Positions 17,331-28,371 of a stretch of DNA of 64,000 nt are shown in pieces. The notes under the pieces are model-generated. The model saw only the letters and a list, made by a program, of their open reading frames with translations, was not told the DNA's origin and did no database searches. Each line of letters starts with the position of its first letter. Position 1 is the stretch's first letter. Origin of the DNA: Marinobacter nanhaiticus D15-8W (GTDB lineage Bacteria > Pseudomonadota > Gammaproteobacteria > Pseudomonadales > Oleiphilaceae); assembly GCF_036511935.1 (NCBI RefSeq), contig NZ_AP028878.1, positions 5,270,001 to 5,334,000 of the forward strand, written 5' to 3'. The position numbers and the translations under genes are program-made.

Positions 17331-18182
17331 CTATCGGAGAATGATCAGCGGGCTGCCGCTGGTCTTCAGCATGTTGGTGGTGGTGCTGCCAACCAGGAAC
17401 TGGCGAATCCGGGAGTGGCCGTAAGCGCCCATCACCAGCAGGTCGATCCCCTGCTCTTCCTGGTAGCTATGCAGGGTCTTTTCAACGTCGCCGGCGCGGA
17501 TCGCCAGGTGCACTTCACAACCGGCTGCGGTCAACTTTTGTTCGGCCTCGCGCAGTTGCGACCAGTTGGCTTCTGATTCAGTACCCACCATCACCAGGTG
17601 CAGGGAAAAGTCCCGGAAAATCGGACTATTGGAAAGCAGATCCACCCCGCGCTTGACGGTATCGCTGCCATCGAAGGCGAGCATGGCATTGCGTGGCGGG
17701 GCAAACTCGTCTGGAACCAGCAGGATCGGTCGATGCAGGGTGCGAATGACCGTTTCCAACTGGCTGCCGATATGGATGTCCCTGTCGCTGCTGCTCTCCC
17801 CGTGCAGGCCCATCACCAGCAGCCGGATCTCCGGCTCCACATCCAGCAGGCTATCGGACAGGTCGCCGTGTCGCTGGCGCTGCTGTATGGTCTCCACGCC
17901 GTCCTCACGGACCCGGGCAGCGGCCGCTTCCAGCATGTGCCGGCCCTGGTCAAGGGCGATACGGCTGCGCTTCTGGTCCAGTTCGGCCAGTTCTTCCAAC
18001 AGGTGCTCCCGGCTGCCCAAGCCAATGCTGCCCGCAAGGTCCGGTTCGGTCGGGTACCGCAGTTGGTCCAGCACATGGAACAGCATCAGGGATGCATCCA
18101 ACCGTAGAGAGGCCCAGGCTGCATAGTCGCAAACGGCTGTTGTCGATCGTGAACCGTCAATACACGCTACGACGTTGGACAT
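17331..18182 (-). CDS. universal stress protein with two tandem Usp domains
   Basis: The 283-residue protein carries two UspA domains. The second has the complete ATP-binding motif G-x2-G-x9-G-S (GAYGHSRIRQFLVGS), while the first has one extra residue between the glycines (GLHGESSSDRDIHIGS), so perhaps only the C-terminal domain binds ATP in the normal way. I chose the ATG at 18182, five bases after AGGAGG, over the GTG immediately upstream. It is in line with nhaB, with about 110 bases between them, so cotranscription is possible. Tandem Usp proteins act in stress survival. Confidence 0.93.
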   Translation of the reverse strand: MSNVVACIDGSRSTTAVCDYAAWASLRLDASLMLFHVLDQLRYPTEPDLAGSIGLGSREHLLEELAELDQKRSRIALDQGRHMLEAAAARVREDGVETIQQRQRHGDLSDSLLDVEPEIRLLVMGLHGESSSDRDIHIGSQLETVIRTLHRPILLVPDEFAPPRNAMLAFDGSDTVKRGVDLLSNSPIFRDFSLHLVMVGTESEANWSQLREAEQKLTAAGCEVHLAIRAGDVEKTLHSYQEEQGIDLLVMGAYGHSRIRQFLVGSTTTNMLKTSGSPLIILR

Positions 18183-18293
18183 CACTCCCTCCTTACGGCG
18201 CCCAGGCGCCTTGTCATTGCTTTGGCAACAGTTTGCCTTGATCGACCGTTGCCGTCACCACCAGCGCACGGAAAGGATCACACAGCGGATATG

Positions 18294-19799
18294 TCACACC
18301 AGATACATCACGCACAGCAGCCCCACAGAGCCCATTACCAAGGTGTAGGGGAACGCCATGATCACCATGCGCCCATAAGACAGGCGTACCAAAGGCGCAA
18401 TCGCGGATGTGAGCAGGAACAGGAACGCCGCCTGGCCGTTGGGTGTCGCGACGCTCGGGAGGTTGGTGCCGGTATTGATCGCCACAGCCAGCTCCTCGAA
18501 ATGAGCCTGGGAGATGCTGCCAGCCTCCAGCGTTTGCTTGATTTCGCTGATGTAGACGGTCGCCACGAAGACGTTATCGCTGATCATCGACAACAGGCCG
18601 TTGGCGATAAAGAACATGCCCGGCTGTTGGGACTCGGGCAGACTCAGCACGTAGTTGATGACCGGAGTGAACAGGTGCTGCTCGTGGATCACCGCAACGA
18701 TGGCAAAGAACACCACCAGCAACGACGTAAACGGCAGCGCTTCCTGGAAGGCTTTGCCAATCTGGTGCTCGTCGGTGATGCCGGTGAAGGAGGTGATCAG
18801 GATGATCACCAGCAGGCCGATCAGCCCCACCTCCGCCAGGTGAAACGCCAGGCCGATCACCAAGACGATGGCCGCCAGGCCCTGGATCCATAGCGCAGCC
18901 CGGTCGGAGGCCGTACGGCGGGAACGCTCATTGGCGGCAAACTCTTCCAGTACCTGTCGCACCGGCTTGGGCAGACGCGCCCCATAACCGAACCAGCGCA
19001 GCTTCTCGAGCAGCAGACAGGTGAACAGTCCCGCCACCAGGACGGGCAAACTGACAGGCGCCATGCGCTGGAAGAAGGTGGCGAAATCCCAACCGACTTC
19101 CTTGGCGATCAGCAGGTTCTGCGGTTCACCCACCATGGTGGCCACGCCACCGAGGGCCGTGCCCACGGCCCCGTGCATCAACAGGCTGCGCAGGAAGGCG
19201 CGGAATTCTTCCAGGTCTTCCCGATGCAACTCGATCACACCGTCATCTGAATGCGCGTTGTGGTCGTCGTGATGGTAACCCTTGCCCGACGCCACCTTGT
19301 GATATACCGAATAGAAACCCACCGCCACGCTGATGATCACCGCCGTCACCGTCAGCGCATCCAGGAACGCGGACAGGAAGGCCGCCGCCAGCGAGAACAG
19401 CAGAGCCAGCTTCGATTTGGAACGCACGCCCACAAGAATCTGGGTAAAGGTGACCAGCAACAGATCCTTCATGAAATAGATGCCGGCCACCATGAACATC
19501 AGCAGCATGATCACCGGCAGGTTATGCAGTACTTCCAGATAGACGGCGTCGGCTGAGGTCATGCCGATCAGCAGCGCCTCAATGGCCAGCAGTCCGCCAG
19601 GTTGGAGTGGGTAGCATTTCAGCGCCATGGCCAGGGTGAAGATGAACTCGCCGACCAGCAGCCAACCGGCGACCGCGGGCCCCAGGGACCACAGCACCAG
19701 GGGATTGATCGCCAGAAACAAGAGGATGGCCTGTTTATACCAGGCAGGCGCATTGCCCAGGAAGTTTGCGGTAAAGCCGCCAAAAACAGTCGTTGGCAT
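18294..19799 (-). CDS. nhaB: Na+/H+ antiporter NhaB
   Basis: The 501-residue membrane protein begins [25 protein letters not shown], the usual NhaB N-terminus, and has about twelve membrane segments. Other marks are [19 protein letters not shown], the [16 protein letters not shown] segment and [22 protein letters not shown]. NhaB exchanges cytoplasmic Na+ for protons and fits a salt-exposed organism. A longer frame reaching 20012 adds an unconserved leader and is rejected. The ribosome site is weak. An inverted repeat (19996-20024) lies in the leader region. Confidence 0.95.
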   Translation of the reverse strand: MPTTVFGGFTANFLGNAPAWYKQAILLFLAINPLVLWSLGPAVAGWLLVGEFIFTLAMALKCYPLQPGGLLAIEALLIGMTSADAVYLEVLHNLPVIMLLMFMVAGIYFMKDLLLVTFTQILVGVRSKSKLALLFSLAAAFLSAFLDALTVTAVIISVAVGFYSVYHKVASGKGYHHDDHNAHSDDGVIELHREDLEEFRAFLRSLLMHGAVGTALGGVATMVGEPQNLLIAKEVGWDFATFFQRMAPVSLPVLVAGLFTCLLLEKLRWFGYGARLPKPVRQVLEEFAANERSRRTASDRAALWIQGLAAIVLVIGLAFHLAEVGLIGLLVIILITSFTGITDEHQIGKAFQEALPFTSLLVVFFAIVAVIHEQHLFTPVINYVLSLPESQQPGMFFIANGLLSMISDNVFVATVYISEIKQTLEAGSISQAHFEELAVAINTGTNLPSVATPNGQAAFLFLLTSAIAPLVRLSYGRMVIMAFPYTLVMGSVGLLCVMYLV

Positions 19800-19995
19800 G
19801 GTACCCGTCTTTATTGTCAGTTGTTTGTAGGAAGCAAAAGGAGGGAACTTCAAGCCGAATAAGGCCGCGGCAACTGGGGCGAGCACGGCATGGGTTGTCC
19901 CCGGCGTCAAGCCGTGTGCGATACACGGACCAACAAACCGCCAGGATGATAGCAGAAGGCCTACTGGTTTGTTACTGCAACTGCGTAACTTACGC

Positions 19996-20024
19996 CCAAA
20001 GGCATAGGTCATTAATGCCTTTGG
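19996..20024. promoter_or_regulatory. inverted repeat upstream of nhaB
   Basis: CCAAAGGCAT (19996-20005) and ATGCCTTTGG (20015-20024) form a perfect 10-base inverted repeat with a nine-base spacer. No T-run follows on either strand, so it does not look like a terminator. It lies about 200 bases upstream of the nhaB start and could be an operator or a leader hairpin. Confidence 0.45.
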
Positions 20025-20093
20025 CTAAAGGGACTTACCTCCTTCGACGTAGCCCGTTAGCAGACAAAATAGGCAAAAAATCTTGATTGCAGT

Positions 20094-20116
20094 CAAATGA
20101 TAATAATTTTCATTTG
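20094..20116. promoter_or_regulatory. Fur-box-like palindrome
   Basis: CAAATGA (20094-20100) and TCATTTG (20110-20116) flank an AT-rich centre. The segment from 20099 matches the classical 19-base Fur consensus at 13 of 19 positions. Just downstream is a possible plus-strand promoter: TTGACT at 20121-20126 and TGATAA at 20143-20148, 16 bases apart. It may control the small frame to the right, or act on nhaB to the left. Confidence 0.5.
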
Positions 20117-20166
20117 TTTTTTGACTTAAGCTCGACCATTCTTGATAACAGTCGTCAGCACAACGA

Positions 20167-20247
20167 CCCGTGCACGACACGGGAACGGTACATGCGATTA
20201 GAGTGACGCAAAACTTTCAAGCAGTGCACGACATCCGGGTCGTGCAC
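20167..20247 (+). repeat. GTGCACGAC repeats forming two hairpins
   Basis: GTGCACGAC occurs at 20170-20178 and 20224-20232, and inverted as GTCGTGCAC at 20239-20247. The last two form a perfect 9-base stem with a six-base loop directly upstream of a ribosome-binding site. The first copy lies within a CCCGTG/CACGGG hairpin (20167-20183). The pattern suggests a structured leader RNA or a repeated protein-binding site. Confidence 0.5.
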
Positions 20248-20270
20248 ATGAAGAGTGGTGGAGAGTGAGC

Positions 20271-20417
20271 ATGAGCGAGCAAGTGACCCAGATGGCGGGA
20301 TCGCCCACTTCGCTGTGTCAAGCGTGGCGCACGTTGAGGTTACAAGTGCAGGGGAAGAACGTCGTAGAACGCAAGCCGGTCAGGAAGCGGCGCGCCACTT
20401 CGGCAGCGCACCGCTAG
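20271..20417 (+). CDS. candidate 48-residue basic small protein
   Basis: The ATG at 20271 has GGAG seven bases upstream, and the frame encodes 48 residues ending in an Arg/Lys-rich tail (ERKPVRKRRATSAAHR). A 66-residue frame in another register covers the same bases but begins with GTG and has no ribosome site. No signal peptide or membrane segment is visible and I recognise no family. It lies downstream of a Fur-like box, a possible promoter and two hairpins, and converges with the dadA-like gene. It could instead be part of a non-coding RNA; the call rests only on the ribosome site, context and composition. Confidence 0.4.
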   Translation: MSEQVTQMAGSPTSLCQAWRTLRLQVQGKNVVERKPVRKRRATSAAHR

Positions 20418-20435
20418 ACTTCGAGTCGATCGCGA

Positions 20436-21680
20436 CTAGTGGGCCGCGCCCATAGCTTGGGCTGAAGCTGGATTCTCCACCGCGTCAGCCAACATTTCCG
20501 CAGTAATCGCCGACAGGGTCCAACCCAAGTGGCCGTGGCCCGTGTTGTAGAACACCGTTGGCAGTCGGCCAGGGCCAACGCGCGGCATCATATTCGGAAG
20601 CATCGGTCGCAGACCCGCCCAGGGCACGACGCGCCGCGTGCTCACACCCGGGAAACACTGCTCCACCCAGCTTACCAGCGGGCGCACACGATCAGCCCGG
20701 ATGTCGCGATTGTAGCCGTTGAATTCCGCCGTGCCGGCCACCCTGAAGCGATCGCCGCCCAGGCGACTGGTCACGATCTTGGTCTCGTCATCCAACAGGC
20801 TGACCGTCGGGGCCGATTGCTGCGACGACTCATCATCCAGATGGACGGTGATCGAGTAGCCCTTCACCGGATAGATGTTGACCCGGTCCCCCAGTTTGGC
20901 TGCCAGCGGACGGCTGCCAACGCCAGCGCAGATCACCATGCCATCGAAGCTGTGGCGCTGTTCGCTTTCACCATCGGAGGCAGTAACCCAGGCACCATTC
21001 TGGTCGGCGCCTACGTCGTTCACATCATAGCCGTACAGGGTATTGACGCCCAGGCGTTCGATGGCGGTCGCCAGTCCATGGGTAAACTTGTGGATATCGC
21101 CGGTGGAATCGCTCTCCGTGAAGAAACCACCGTAGTAGGTACCCGCCAGGGTGGGTTCGATGGCGCGCATTTCATCCGGGGTTACAGCCCTGCGCTCCAG
21201 GCCGCCAGCGGCCAACAATCTGGAGACGTTGGCCGCATGGTCGAACCCGGACTTGTTGCGGTAGATATGCAGGATACCGCGACGTTCGAGATCGAAATCG
21301 ATTCCTTCGTTCTTCGCCCACTCGAACAGGTGCTCCCGCGCAGCGATGGCCAGGCGGGCGGTTTCGGTGGTATTGGCTTCGTATTGGGGAATGGCCGCCA
21401 TGAACTCGGCGAACCAGCTCATTTTGTGCCAGGTTGGCTTGGGGTTGACCAACAATGGCGCATCGTTGCGCATCATCCAGCGCAGGCCTTTGATGATGGT
21501 CTGCCAGTTGTTCCAAACTTCGGCGTTTGAGGCCGATAACTGGCCACCGTTGGCGAACGAGGTCTCCATCGCCGCATAGCGGTGTTTCTCGAAAAGGGTA
21601 ACCTCGAAGCCGCGCTTGGCGAGGGTATAGGCGGTTGTGATGCCGGTAATGCCACCGCCGACAACAGCAATGCGTTTCAT
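20436..21680 (-). CDS. dadA: D-amino-acid dehydrogenase-like FAD protein (DadA family)
   Basis: The 414-residue protein has the FAD-binding GGGITG motif at the N-terminus (MKRIAVVGGGITGITTAYTLAKRGFEVTLFE) and the DadA pattern HRYAAMETSFANGGQLSASNAEVW. The C-terminal NTGHGHLGWTLS is also typical. DadA oxidises D-amino acids to 2-oxo acids and ammonia at the membrane, feeding electrons to quinones. I chose the ATG at 21680, six bases after GGAG; the ATG at 21686 would touch the ribosome site. A tandem glycine riboswitch lies directly upstream, which suggests that glycine is a substrate or signal, so a glycine oxidase-like role is possible (inference). Confidence 0.9.
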   Translation of the reverse strand: MKRIAVVGGGITGITTAYTLAKRGFEVTLFEKHRYAAMETSFANGGQLSASNAEVWNNWQTIIKGLRWMMRNDAPLLVNPKPTWHKMSWFAEFMAAIPQYEANTTETARLAIAAREHLFEWAKNEGIDFDLERRGILHIYRNKSGFDHAANVSRLLAAGGLERRAVTPDEMRAIEPTLAGTYYGGFFTESDSTGDIHKFTHGLATAIERLGVNTLYGYDVNDVGADQNGAWVTASDGESEQRHSFDGMVICAGVGSRPLAAKLGDRVNIYPVKGYSITVHLDDESSQQSAPTVSLLDDETKIVTSRLGGDRFRVAGTAEFNGYNRDIRADRVRPLVSWVEQCFPGVSTRRVVPWAGLRPMLPNMMPRVGPGRLPTVFYNTGHGHLGWTLSAITAEMLADAVENPASAQAMGAAH

Positions 21681-21730
21681 GATCATCTCCAGGGGCGTCG
21701 GGGTTTCCTCTCTACACGACTGTAGACAGC

Positions 21731-21930
21731 ACCCCTTCCGTCACTGAACCTGAGAGATTCACGCGCCGTCTGATATCAGCGGCCGCTTGCTCCTTCGGTG
21801 TGCCAACTGACGCAGATGTTGGCAGCTCTTCGGAAAGTGTCTCGTGCTAGCGGTCCTTTTGCCTGAGAGTTTCCGGGGCAGTTGCTCCTTCGGCGCCGAT
21901 TCGCTGCGCGAACCAGTCTCTCCCGCTAGT
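21731..21930 (-). promoter_or_regulatory. tandem glycine riboswitch
   Basis: Read on the minus strand, aptamer 1 starts with the P1 stem CTAGCGG and GGAGAG, continues with CGCCGAAGGAGCAA, then ACTCTCAGGCAAAAGGACC (21852-21870), and closes with CCGCTAG. Aptamer 2 follows after a short linker with ACACCGAAGGAGCAAGC and AATCTCTCAGG, ending near 21731. These are the conserved blocks of the gcvT-type glycine element. The remaining bases to the dadA-like start (21681-21730) contain a small CTACA/TGTAG hairpin that may be the expression platform. In many bacteria binding of glycine switches the downstream gene on. Confidence 0.93.
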
Positions 21931-22074
21931 ACGTCGGATATGGTGTTTACTTTTTACCCGCATGGGAAAGATAGCAGAAACACCGATCTTTAAAAACCAT
22001 AACCCGCCACTCACACGTTTTCATAGCAAGTGGCGGGCCAAGTGGAAGCAAACTGAGATTGCAGCTACAGCCGA

Positions 22075-23907
22075 CTATTCGACCGTGACACTCTTGGCCA
22101 GGTTCCGCGGCTGGTCCACATCGGTGCCCTTCAGCACCGCAACATGGTAAGAGAGCAACTGCAGGGGCACCGTGTAGACGACCGGCGCGGTGATCGGATG
22201 CACCTCGGGGATGGACATGACGTGCACGCCGTCTTCCTCGGTCAGACCGGCTTCGCCGTCGGCAAATACGAACAGTTCACCGCCACGGGCTCGGACCTCT
22301 TCCAGGTTGGACTTAAGCTTTTCCATCAACATGTTGTTGGGCGCAACGGTGACAACGGGCATTTCGCTGTCCACCAGCGCCAGCGGACCATGCTTGAGTT
22401 CGCCTGCCGGATAGGCTTCGGCGTGGATATAGGAGATTTCCTTGAGCTTGAGTGCGCCTTCCAGCGCCACTGGGAACATGGCGCCACGGCCCAGGAACAG
22501 ACTGTGGTTCTTGTCCATAAAGGCCCGGCTCAGGTCGGCGATCTTGCCATCGAGCGCCAGTACCTGCTCAACCTGACGCGGCAATTGGCGCAGGGCCTGT
22601 ACGATTTCCGCCTCTTTCGACGCATCCATCCCATTGTGACGAGCCAGCGCCAAGGTGAAGATCAGCAACGCCGTTAATTGGGTAGTGAAAGCCTTGGTAG
22701 ACGCAACACCAATTTCCGGCCCTGCCTGGGTCATCACTACGAGGTCCGACTCCCGCACCAGCGAGCTGCCCGGCACGTTACACACCGCGAGGGCGGCACG
22801 GAAACCGGCTTTCTTGGCCTGGCGCAGGGCGGCCAGGGAATCAGCGGTTTCGCCCGACTGGGAAATGGTCAGGAAGAGGGTGTCCGGCTGGATCACGTGG
22901 CTACGGTAACGGTATTCCGACGCCACTTCCACAGAGCAAGGCACGCCCGCCAATTCCTCGATCCAGTAGCGGGCCACCATACCCGCATGATAGCTGGTGC
23001 CACAGGCGACGATCTGCACATGGCGAATATCGCCCAACAGCTTTTCAGCTTCTGTGCCCAATGCCTGTTCCAGAACCTTGCTGTCCGTCAGTCGGCCTTC
23101 CATGGTGGCCTGGATCACCTTGGGCTGCTCGTAGATTTCCTTGAGCATGAAGTGGCGGTATTCGCCCTTGTCGGCGGCGTCGTGGCCATGCTCGTAACGT
23201 TGGGTGGGCCGTTCGATGGACTGGCCATCGCGATCCCAAACCCGGACGGTATCCTTACGGATCTCCGCCACATCGCCTTCTTCCAGGTAAATGAACCGGT
23301 CGGTGACAGGCAACAAGGCCAGGGGATCGGACGCAGCGAAATTCTCGCCAATACCCACACCCACCACCAACGGACTACCTTCACGGCTGACGATAATGCG
23401 CTCCGGATCGTCGGCGTGCAGCACGGCCAGGGCAAAGGCGCCGCGCAATTCGGCGATTGCGGCCTTGACGGCGTGGAGCAGATCGCCGTTCTGGCGGAAA
23501 TGGGATTCGATGAGATGCGCCACCACTTCGGTATCGGTCTGGGAGGTGAAGTTGAAACCTTCTTCCTTCAGACGGTCTCGTAGGGGTTGATAGTTTTCGA
23601 TGATGCCGTTGTGGACGATGGCGAGGCGCTCACCGGACATATGCGGGTGGGCATTGTGCTGGGCCGGCTCACCATGGGTGGCCCACCGGGTGTGGGCGAT
23701 GCCTACCGCACCGCGATAGTGGGTGTTGTCGAGAACATCCGCCAAGGCGGCAACCTTACCCACTTCCCGTTCCCGGACCAGGGTGCCGGACGGGTTGAGT
23801 ACCGCCATGCCAGCAGAATCGTAGCCGCGATACTCAAGTCGCCGTAGACCTTCGAGAAGAATCGCCGGGACATCCCTTTCCGATACTGCACCTACAATTC
23901 CACACAT
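22075..23907 (-). CDS. glmS: glutamine-fructose-6-phosphate aminotransferase (isomerizing)
   Basis: The 610-residue enzyme starts at the ATG at 23907 so that the catalytic Cys2 (MCGIVGAV) becomes N-terminal after Met removal; a 16-residue upstream extension is rejected for that reason. It has an N-terminal glutaminase domain with the [10 protein letters not shown] motif and two SIS domains ([12 protein letters not shown]), ending in [13 protein letters not shown]. GlmS makes glucosamine-6-phosphate for peptidoglycan and LPS. It lies 85 bases downstream of glmU and is probably cotranscribed. Confidence 0.97.
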   Translation of the reverse strand: MCGIVGAVSERDVPAILLEGLRRLEYRGYDSAGMAVLNPSGTLVREREVGKVAALADVLDNTHYRGAVGIAHTRWATHGEPAQHNAHPHMSGERLAIVHNGIIENYQPLRDRLKEEGFNFTSQTDTEVVAHLIESHFRQNGDLLHAVKAAIAELRGAFALAVLHADDPERIIVSREGSPLVVGVGIGENFAASDPLALLPVTDRFIYLEEGDVAEIRKDTVRVWDRDGQSIERPTQRYEHGHDAADKGEYRHFMLKEIYEQPKVIQATMEGRLTDSKVLEQALGTEAEKLLGDIRHVQIVACGTSYHAGMVARYWIEELAGVPCSVEVASEYRYRSHVIQPDTLFLTISQSGETADSLAALRQAKKAGFRAALAVCNVPGSSLVRESDLVVMTQAGPEIGVASTKAFTTQLTALLIFTLALARHNGMDASKEAEIVQALRQLPRQVEQVLALDGKIADLSRAFMDKNHSLFLGRGAMFPVALEGALKLKEISYIHAEAYPAGELKHGPLALVDSEMPVVTVAPNNMLMEKLKSNLEEVRARGGELFVFADGEAGLTEEDGVHVMSIPEVHPITAPVVYTVPLQLLSYHVAVLKGTDVDQPRNLAKSVTVE

Positions 23908-23992
23908 ATTTTTTATCCTGAACCTTTGTCTTTTGCTGAACCCTGTTTCTTCCAAACCCTGGTATTACATCAGCTAACGACGGATGAGCCGC

Positions 23993-25360
23993 TTACTTTT
24001 TCTGCGGACGCTGCCAGTCCTGGATGTTGCGCTGGCGACCGCGGGCTACGGCGAGTTCATCGGTTTCAACGTCGCGCGTAATCGTCGAACCGGCTCCGAT
24101 AGTCGCACCATCGGCGACAGAGACCGGTGCAACGAGGGCGGTGTTGGAACCGACGAACACGTTGTCGCCCAGGCGGGTCTGGTGCTTGTTGACCCCATCA
24201 TAATTGCAGGTAATGGTGCCTGCACCCACATTCACATTACGACCCAGAAAGGCGTCACCGACATAGCTGAGATGATTGATCTTGCTACCCTCGCCCACCA
24301 CGGCTTTCTTGGTTTCGACGAAGTTCCCCACCTTGGCGTCCTTCGCCAGTTCCGTGCCCGGACGCAAGCGGGCAAACGGGCCAACCTGGGCGCCAGGACC
24401 AACGTCGGCACCGTCGATAATCGAATGGGCGTCGATACGGGCGCCCTGGCGCAGCACGGCGTTGCGAATGAAGCAGTGAGGACCGATCTCGACATTGTCC
24501 TCGAGAGTCACCTCGCCTTCGAACACCACGTTAACGTCGATGACGATGTCCTGACCGATCGACAGGTTACCACGCACATCGATACGGGCGGGGTCGGCCA
24601 GGCTGGCGCCTTCGGTCATCAGGCGACGGGCCTCTTCGGCCTGGTACCAGCGTTCCAGCTCCGCCAACTGGATGCGGTTGTTCACGCCCTGTACTTCAAA
24701 CCCGGTTTGCGGGTGGGCCACCTTGACGGCGATATCTTCCTTAACCGCCATCTCGATGACATCAGTCAGGTAGTATTCGCCCTGGGCATTACTGTTGGAG
24801 AGCTGGGGCAGCCATTCTTTGAGGTGGCGGGCCGAGACGCCCAGGATGCCGGTATTGACTTCCCGGATGCGTAGCTGGTCGCCGGAGGCATCCTTCTGCT
24901 CGACGATCGACTGTACGTTGCCACCCTCGTCCCGCACGATCCGGCCATAGCCATCCGGGTTGTCGAGCTCGACGGTGAGGAGACCGATCGCCGCCTCGCT
25001 GACCTGTTCGGCCAGGTGTCTCAGGGTTTCAGCCCGTGTCAGTGGCACGTCGCCGTACAGGATCAACACCCGCGCCTCGTCAGGCAGGTTCGGCAGGGCC
25101 TGGGCAACGGCATGCCCGGTACCCAACTGTTCGGACTGCATGGCCCAATGGATATCCTCTGCCGGCGTTTGAGCCTTCACCTGATCGGCACCATGACCAA
25201 TCACCCCATGGATACCGGCTGAACCGAGTGCGCGGGCGGTGTCGATGACGTGGTGCAACATGGGTTTGCCGGCCACCTTGTGCAGAACCTTGGGCAGACT
25301 GGATTTCATGCGCGAGCCCTGGCCGGCGGCAAGGATAACAACGTGAAGGGGAAGGGTCAT
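23993..25360 (-). CDS. glmU: bifunctional GlmU uridyltransferase/acetyltransferase
   Basis: The 455-residue protein has the N-terminal nucleotidyltransferase motif [18 protein letters not shown] (RmlA-like), with a left-handed beta-helix C-terminal part (hexapeptide repeats, [17 protein letters not shown]). It acetylates glucosamine-1-phosphate and then forms UDP-GlcNAc for cell-wall and LPS synthesis. It is followed by glmS on the same strand and separated from atpC by a strong terminator, so glmU-glmS has its own promoter in the 25361-25440 region. Confidence 0.97.
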   Translation of the reverse strand: MTLPLHVVILAAGQGSRMKSSLPKVLHKVAGKPMLHHVIDTARALGSAGIHGVIGHGADQVKAQTPAEDIHWAMQSEQLGTGHAVAQALPNLPDEARVLILYGDVPLTRAETLRHLAEQVSEAAIGLLTVELDNPDGYGRIVRDEGGNVQSIVEQKDASGDQLRIREVNTGILGVSARHLKEWLPQLSNSNAQGEYYLTDVIEMAVKEDIAVKVAHPQTGFEVQGVNNRIQLAELERWYQAEEARRLMTEGASLADPARIDVRGNLSIGQDIVIDVNVVFEGEVTLEDNVEIGPHCFIRNAVLRQGARIDAHSIIDGADVGPGAQVGPFARLRPGTELAKDAKVGNFVETKKAVVGEGSKINHLSYVGDAFLGRNVNVGAGTITCNYDGVNKHQTRLGDNVFVGSNTALVAPVSVADGATIGAGSTITRDVETDELAVARGRQRNIQDWQRPQKK

Positions 25361-25440
25361 AGCAGTCAGGATTCCTTGGAGTATGCGTGTCGATCCGTGT
25401 TACTTGAGCGTCTTCCCCGCAGAGAAAAAGCGCCCAGAAT

Positions 25441-25504
25441 AAAAAAAGCCGCATCCTTCAATAACGAGACCGGGAAGGGTCGCTACCTCGGGATACGGCT
25501 TTTG
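25441..25504 (-). terminator. terminator of the atp operon
   Basis: On the minus strand, AAAAGCCGTATCC pairs with GGATGCGGCTTTT and is followed by a run of seven T residues. It is a long hairpin directly after atpC, so it ends the ATP synthase operon and insulates glmU. Confidence 0.85.
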
Positions 25505-25530
25505 AGTCTACCAGTACGATGCGTCAGGCG

Positions 25531-25950
25531 TTAGCGTGACTTCCGCAGCTGCTGGATGGTTCTCAGCTTGGCGACGGCTTCGGCCAATTCCGCAGCAGCA
25601 CGACCGTACTCAAACTCGCTGGTCTTGTTCGCCAGGGCTTTTTCGGCTTCGCGCTGGGCTTCCTGGGCCGCCGCCTCATCCACGTCTTTGGCGCGGATTG
25701 CGGTGTCGGCCAGCAGCGTGACAACCGAGGGCTGAACTTCCAGGTAGCCACCGGACACGTAGAGGATTTCCTCTTCACCACCCTGCTTGACCACTCGAAC
25801 CGGACCCGGTTTGAGCTGTGTCAGCAGTGGCGTGTGTCCCGGTGCAATACCCAAGTCCCCTTCGGAGCCCGCCGCGATCAACATCTCGACCAGCCCGGAG
25901 AAGATCTTCTTTTCAGCACTGACGACATCACAATGTATGGTCATAGCCAT
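25531..25950 (-). CDS. atpC: F1 ATP synthase subunit epsilon
   Basis: The 139-residue epsilon subunit has the N-terminal beta sandwich ([35 protein letters not shown]) and a C-terminal helical pair. In F1 it links the rotor to the c-ring and damps ATP hydrolysis. The start at 25950 follows GAGG at good spacing. It is the last gene of the atpIBEFHAGDC operon, 36 bases after atpD, and is followed by the operon terminator. Confidence 0.97.
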   Translation of the reverse strand: MAMTIHCDVVSAEKKIFSGLVEMLIAAGSEGDLGIAPGHTPLLTQLKPGPVRVVKQGGEEEILYVSGGYLEVQPSVVTLLADTAIRAKDVDEAAAQEAQREAEKALANKTSEFEYGRAAAELAEAVAKLRTIQQLRKSR

Positions 25951-25986
25951 TTTTAGCCTCTTTGATCAGTCAGGAAGATGAGGGCC

Positions 25987-27396
<1,410 letters not shown>

Positions 27397-27431
27397 TTAT
27401 AGTCACTAAAACCAGTTGGATCGTGAGGTCA

Positions 27432-28295
27432 TCAGACCGAAGCTGCACCGCTCACGATTTCCGAAATCTCTTGGGTGATCGCGGCCTGGCGGGCCTTGTT
27501 GTAGGCCAGCTGCAGGTCGTCGATGATGCTACCGGCGTTGTCGGTGGCGCTCTTCATGGCAATCATCCGCGCCGCCTGCTCACACGCCAGGTTCTCCATC
27601 ACACCCTGATAAACCTGAGATTCGATGTAACGTGTCAGAAGACCATCGAGAATCGGCCGGGCGTCCGGCTCGTAGATGTAATCCCACTGGTTCTTTTTGA
27701 CGTCTTCATCTGCATCTGCGGGCAATGGCAGAAGCTGCTCGATCTCCGGGCTCTGGGTCATGGTGTTGACGAATTCGTTGCTCACCAGGTAGAGACGATC
27801 GATCTTGCCTTCTTCGAACGCATCGAGCATGACCTTGACGTTGCCGATCAGCTGTTCGGCGCTGGGCGTATCGCCCAGTTGGGTCAGTGCTGCGACCACA
27901 TTACCGCCATAGTTGCGGAAAAAGGAGGCGCCCTTCTGGCCGATGGCACAGAGATCGGCTTCCACGCCCTTTTCCTTCCATTGCCGCATGTCCCGGACGA
28001 GGGTCTTGAACAGGTTGATGTTCAAGCCGCCACAGAGGCCACGATCCGAGGACACCACGATATAGCCCACACGCTTGACATCACGTTCGACCATGAACGG
28101 ATGCGTGTACTGGGCATTTGCCTTGGCAATGTGCCCGATGACCTGCCGCATCTTGTCCGCATAAGGGCGGGTCGCCTGCATGCGTTCCTGAGCCTTGCGC
28201 ATCTTACTCGCCGCTACCATTTCCATGGCAGAGGTGATCTTCTGCGTGCTCTTGATGCTGGAGATCTGGTTACGTATTTCTTTTCCGACGGCCAT
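27432..28295 (-). CDS. atpG: F1 ATP synthase subunit gamma
   Basis: The 287-residue central-stalk subunit starts [36 protein letters not shown], the standard gamma N-terminal helix, and ends with the matching C-terminal coiled-coil helix ([31 protein letters not shown]). It rotates within the alpha3beta3 hexamer and couples proton flow to ATP synthesis. It lies between atpA and atpD in the usual order, with no odd feature. Confidence 0.98.
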   Translation of the reverse strand: MAVGKEIRNQISSIKSTQKITSAMEMVAASKMRKAQERMQATRPYADKMRQVIGHIAKANAQYTHPFMVERDVKRVGYIVVSSDRGLCGGLNINLFKTLVRDMRQWKEKGVEADLCAIGQKGASFFRNYGGNVVAALTQLGDTPSAEQLIGNVKVMLDAFEEGKIDRLYLVSNEFVNTMTQSPEIEQLLPLPADADEDVKKNQWDYIYEPDARPILDGLLTRYIESQVYQGVMENLACEQAARMIAMKSATDNAGSIIDDLQLAYNKARQAAITQEISEIVSGAASV

Positions 28296-28371
28296 AACTC
28301 ACTGCCTTTTCAAGTTAGACACTCGCGAGCCTGAAACTGACAGGGCCCGCCGGTGAGGGCGGGCCTGTGGC

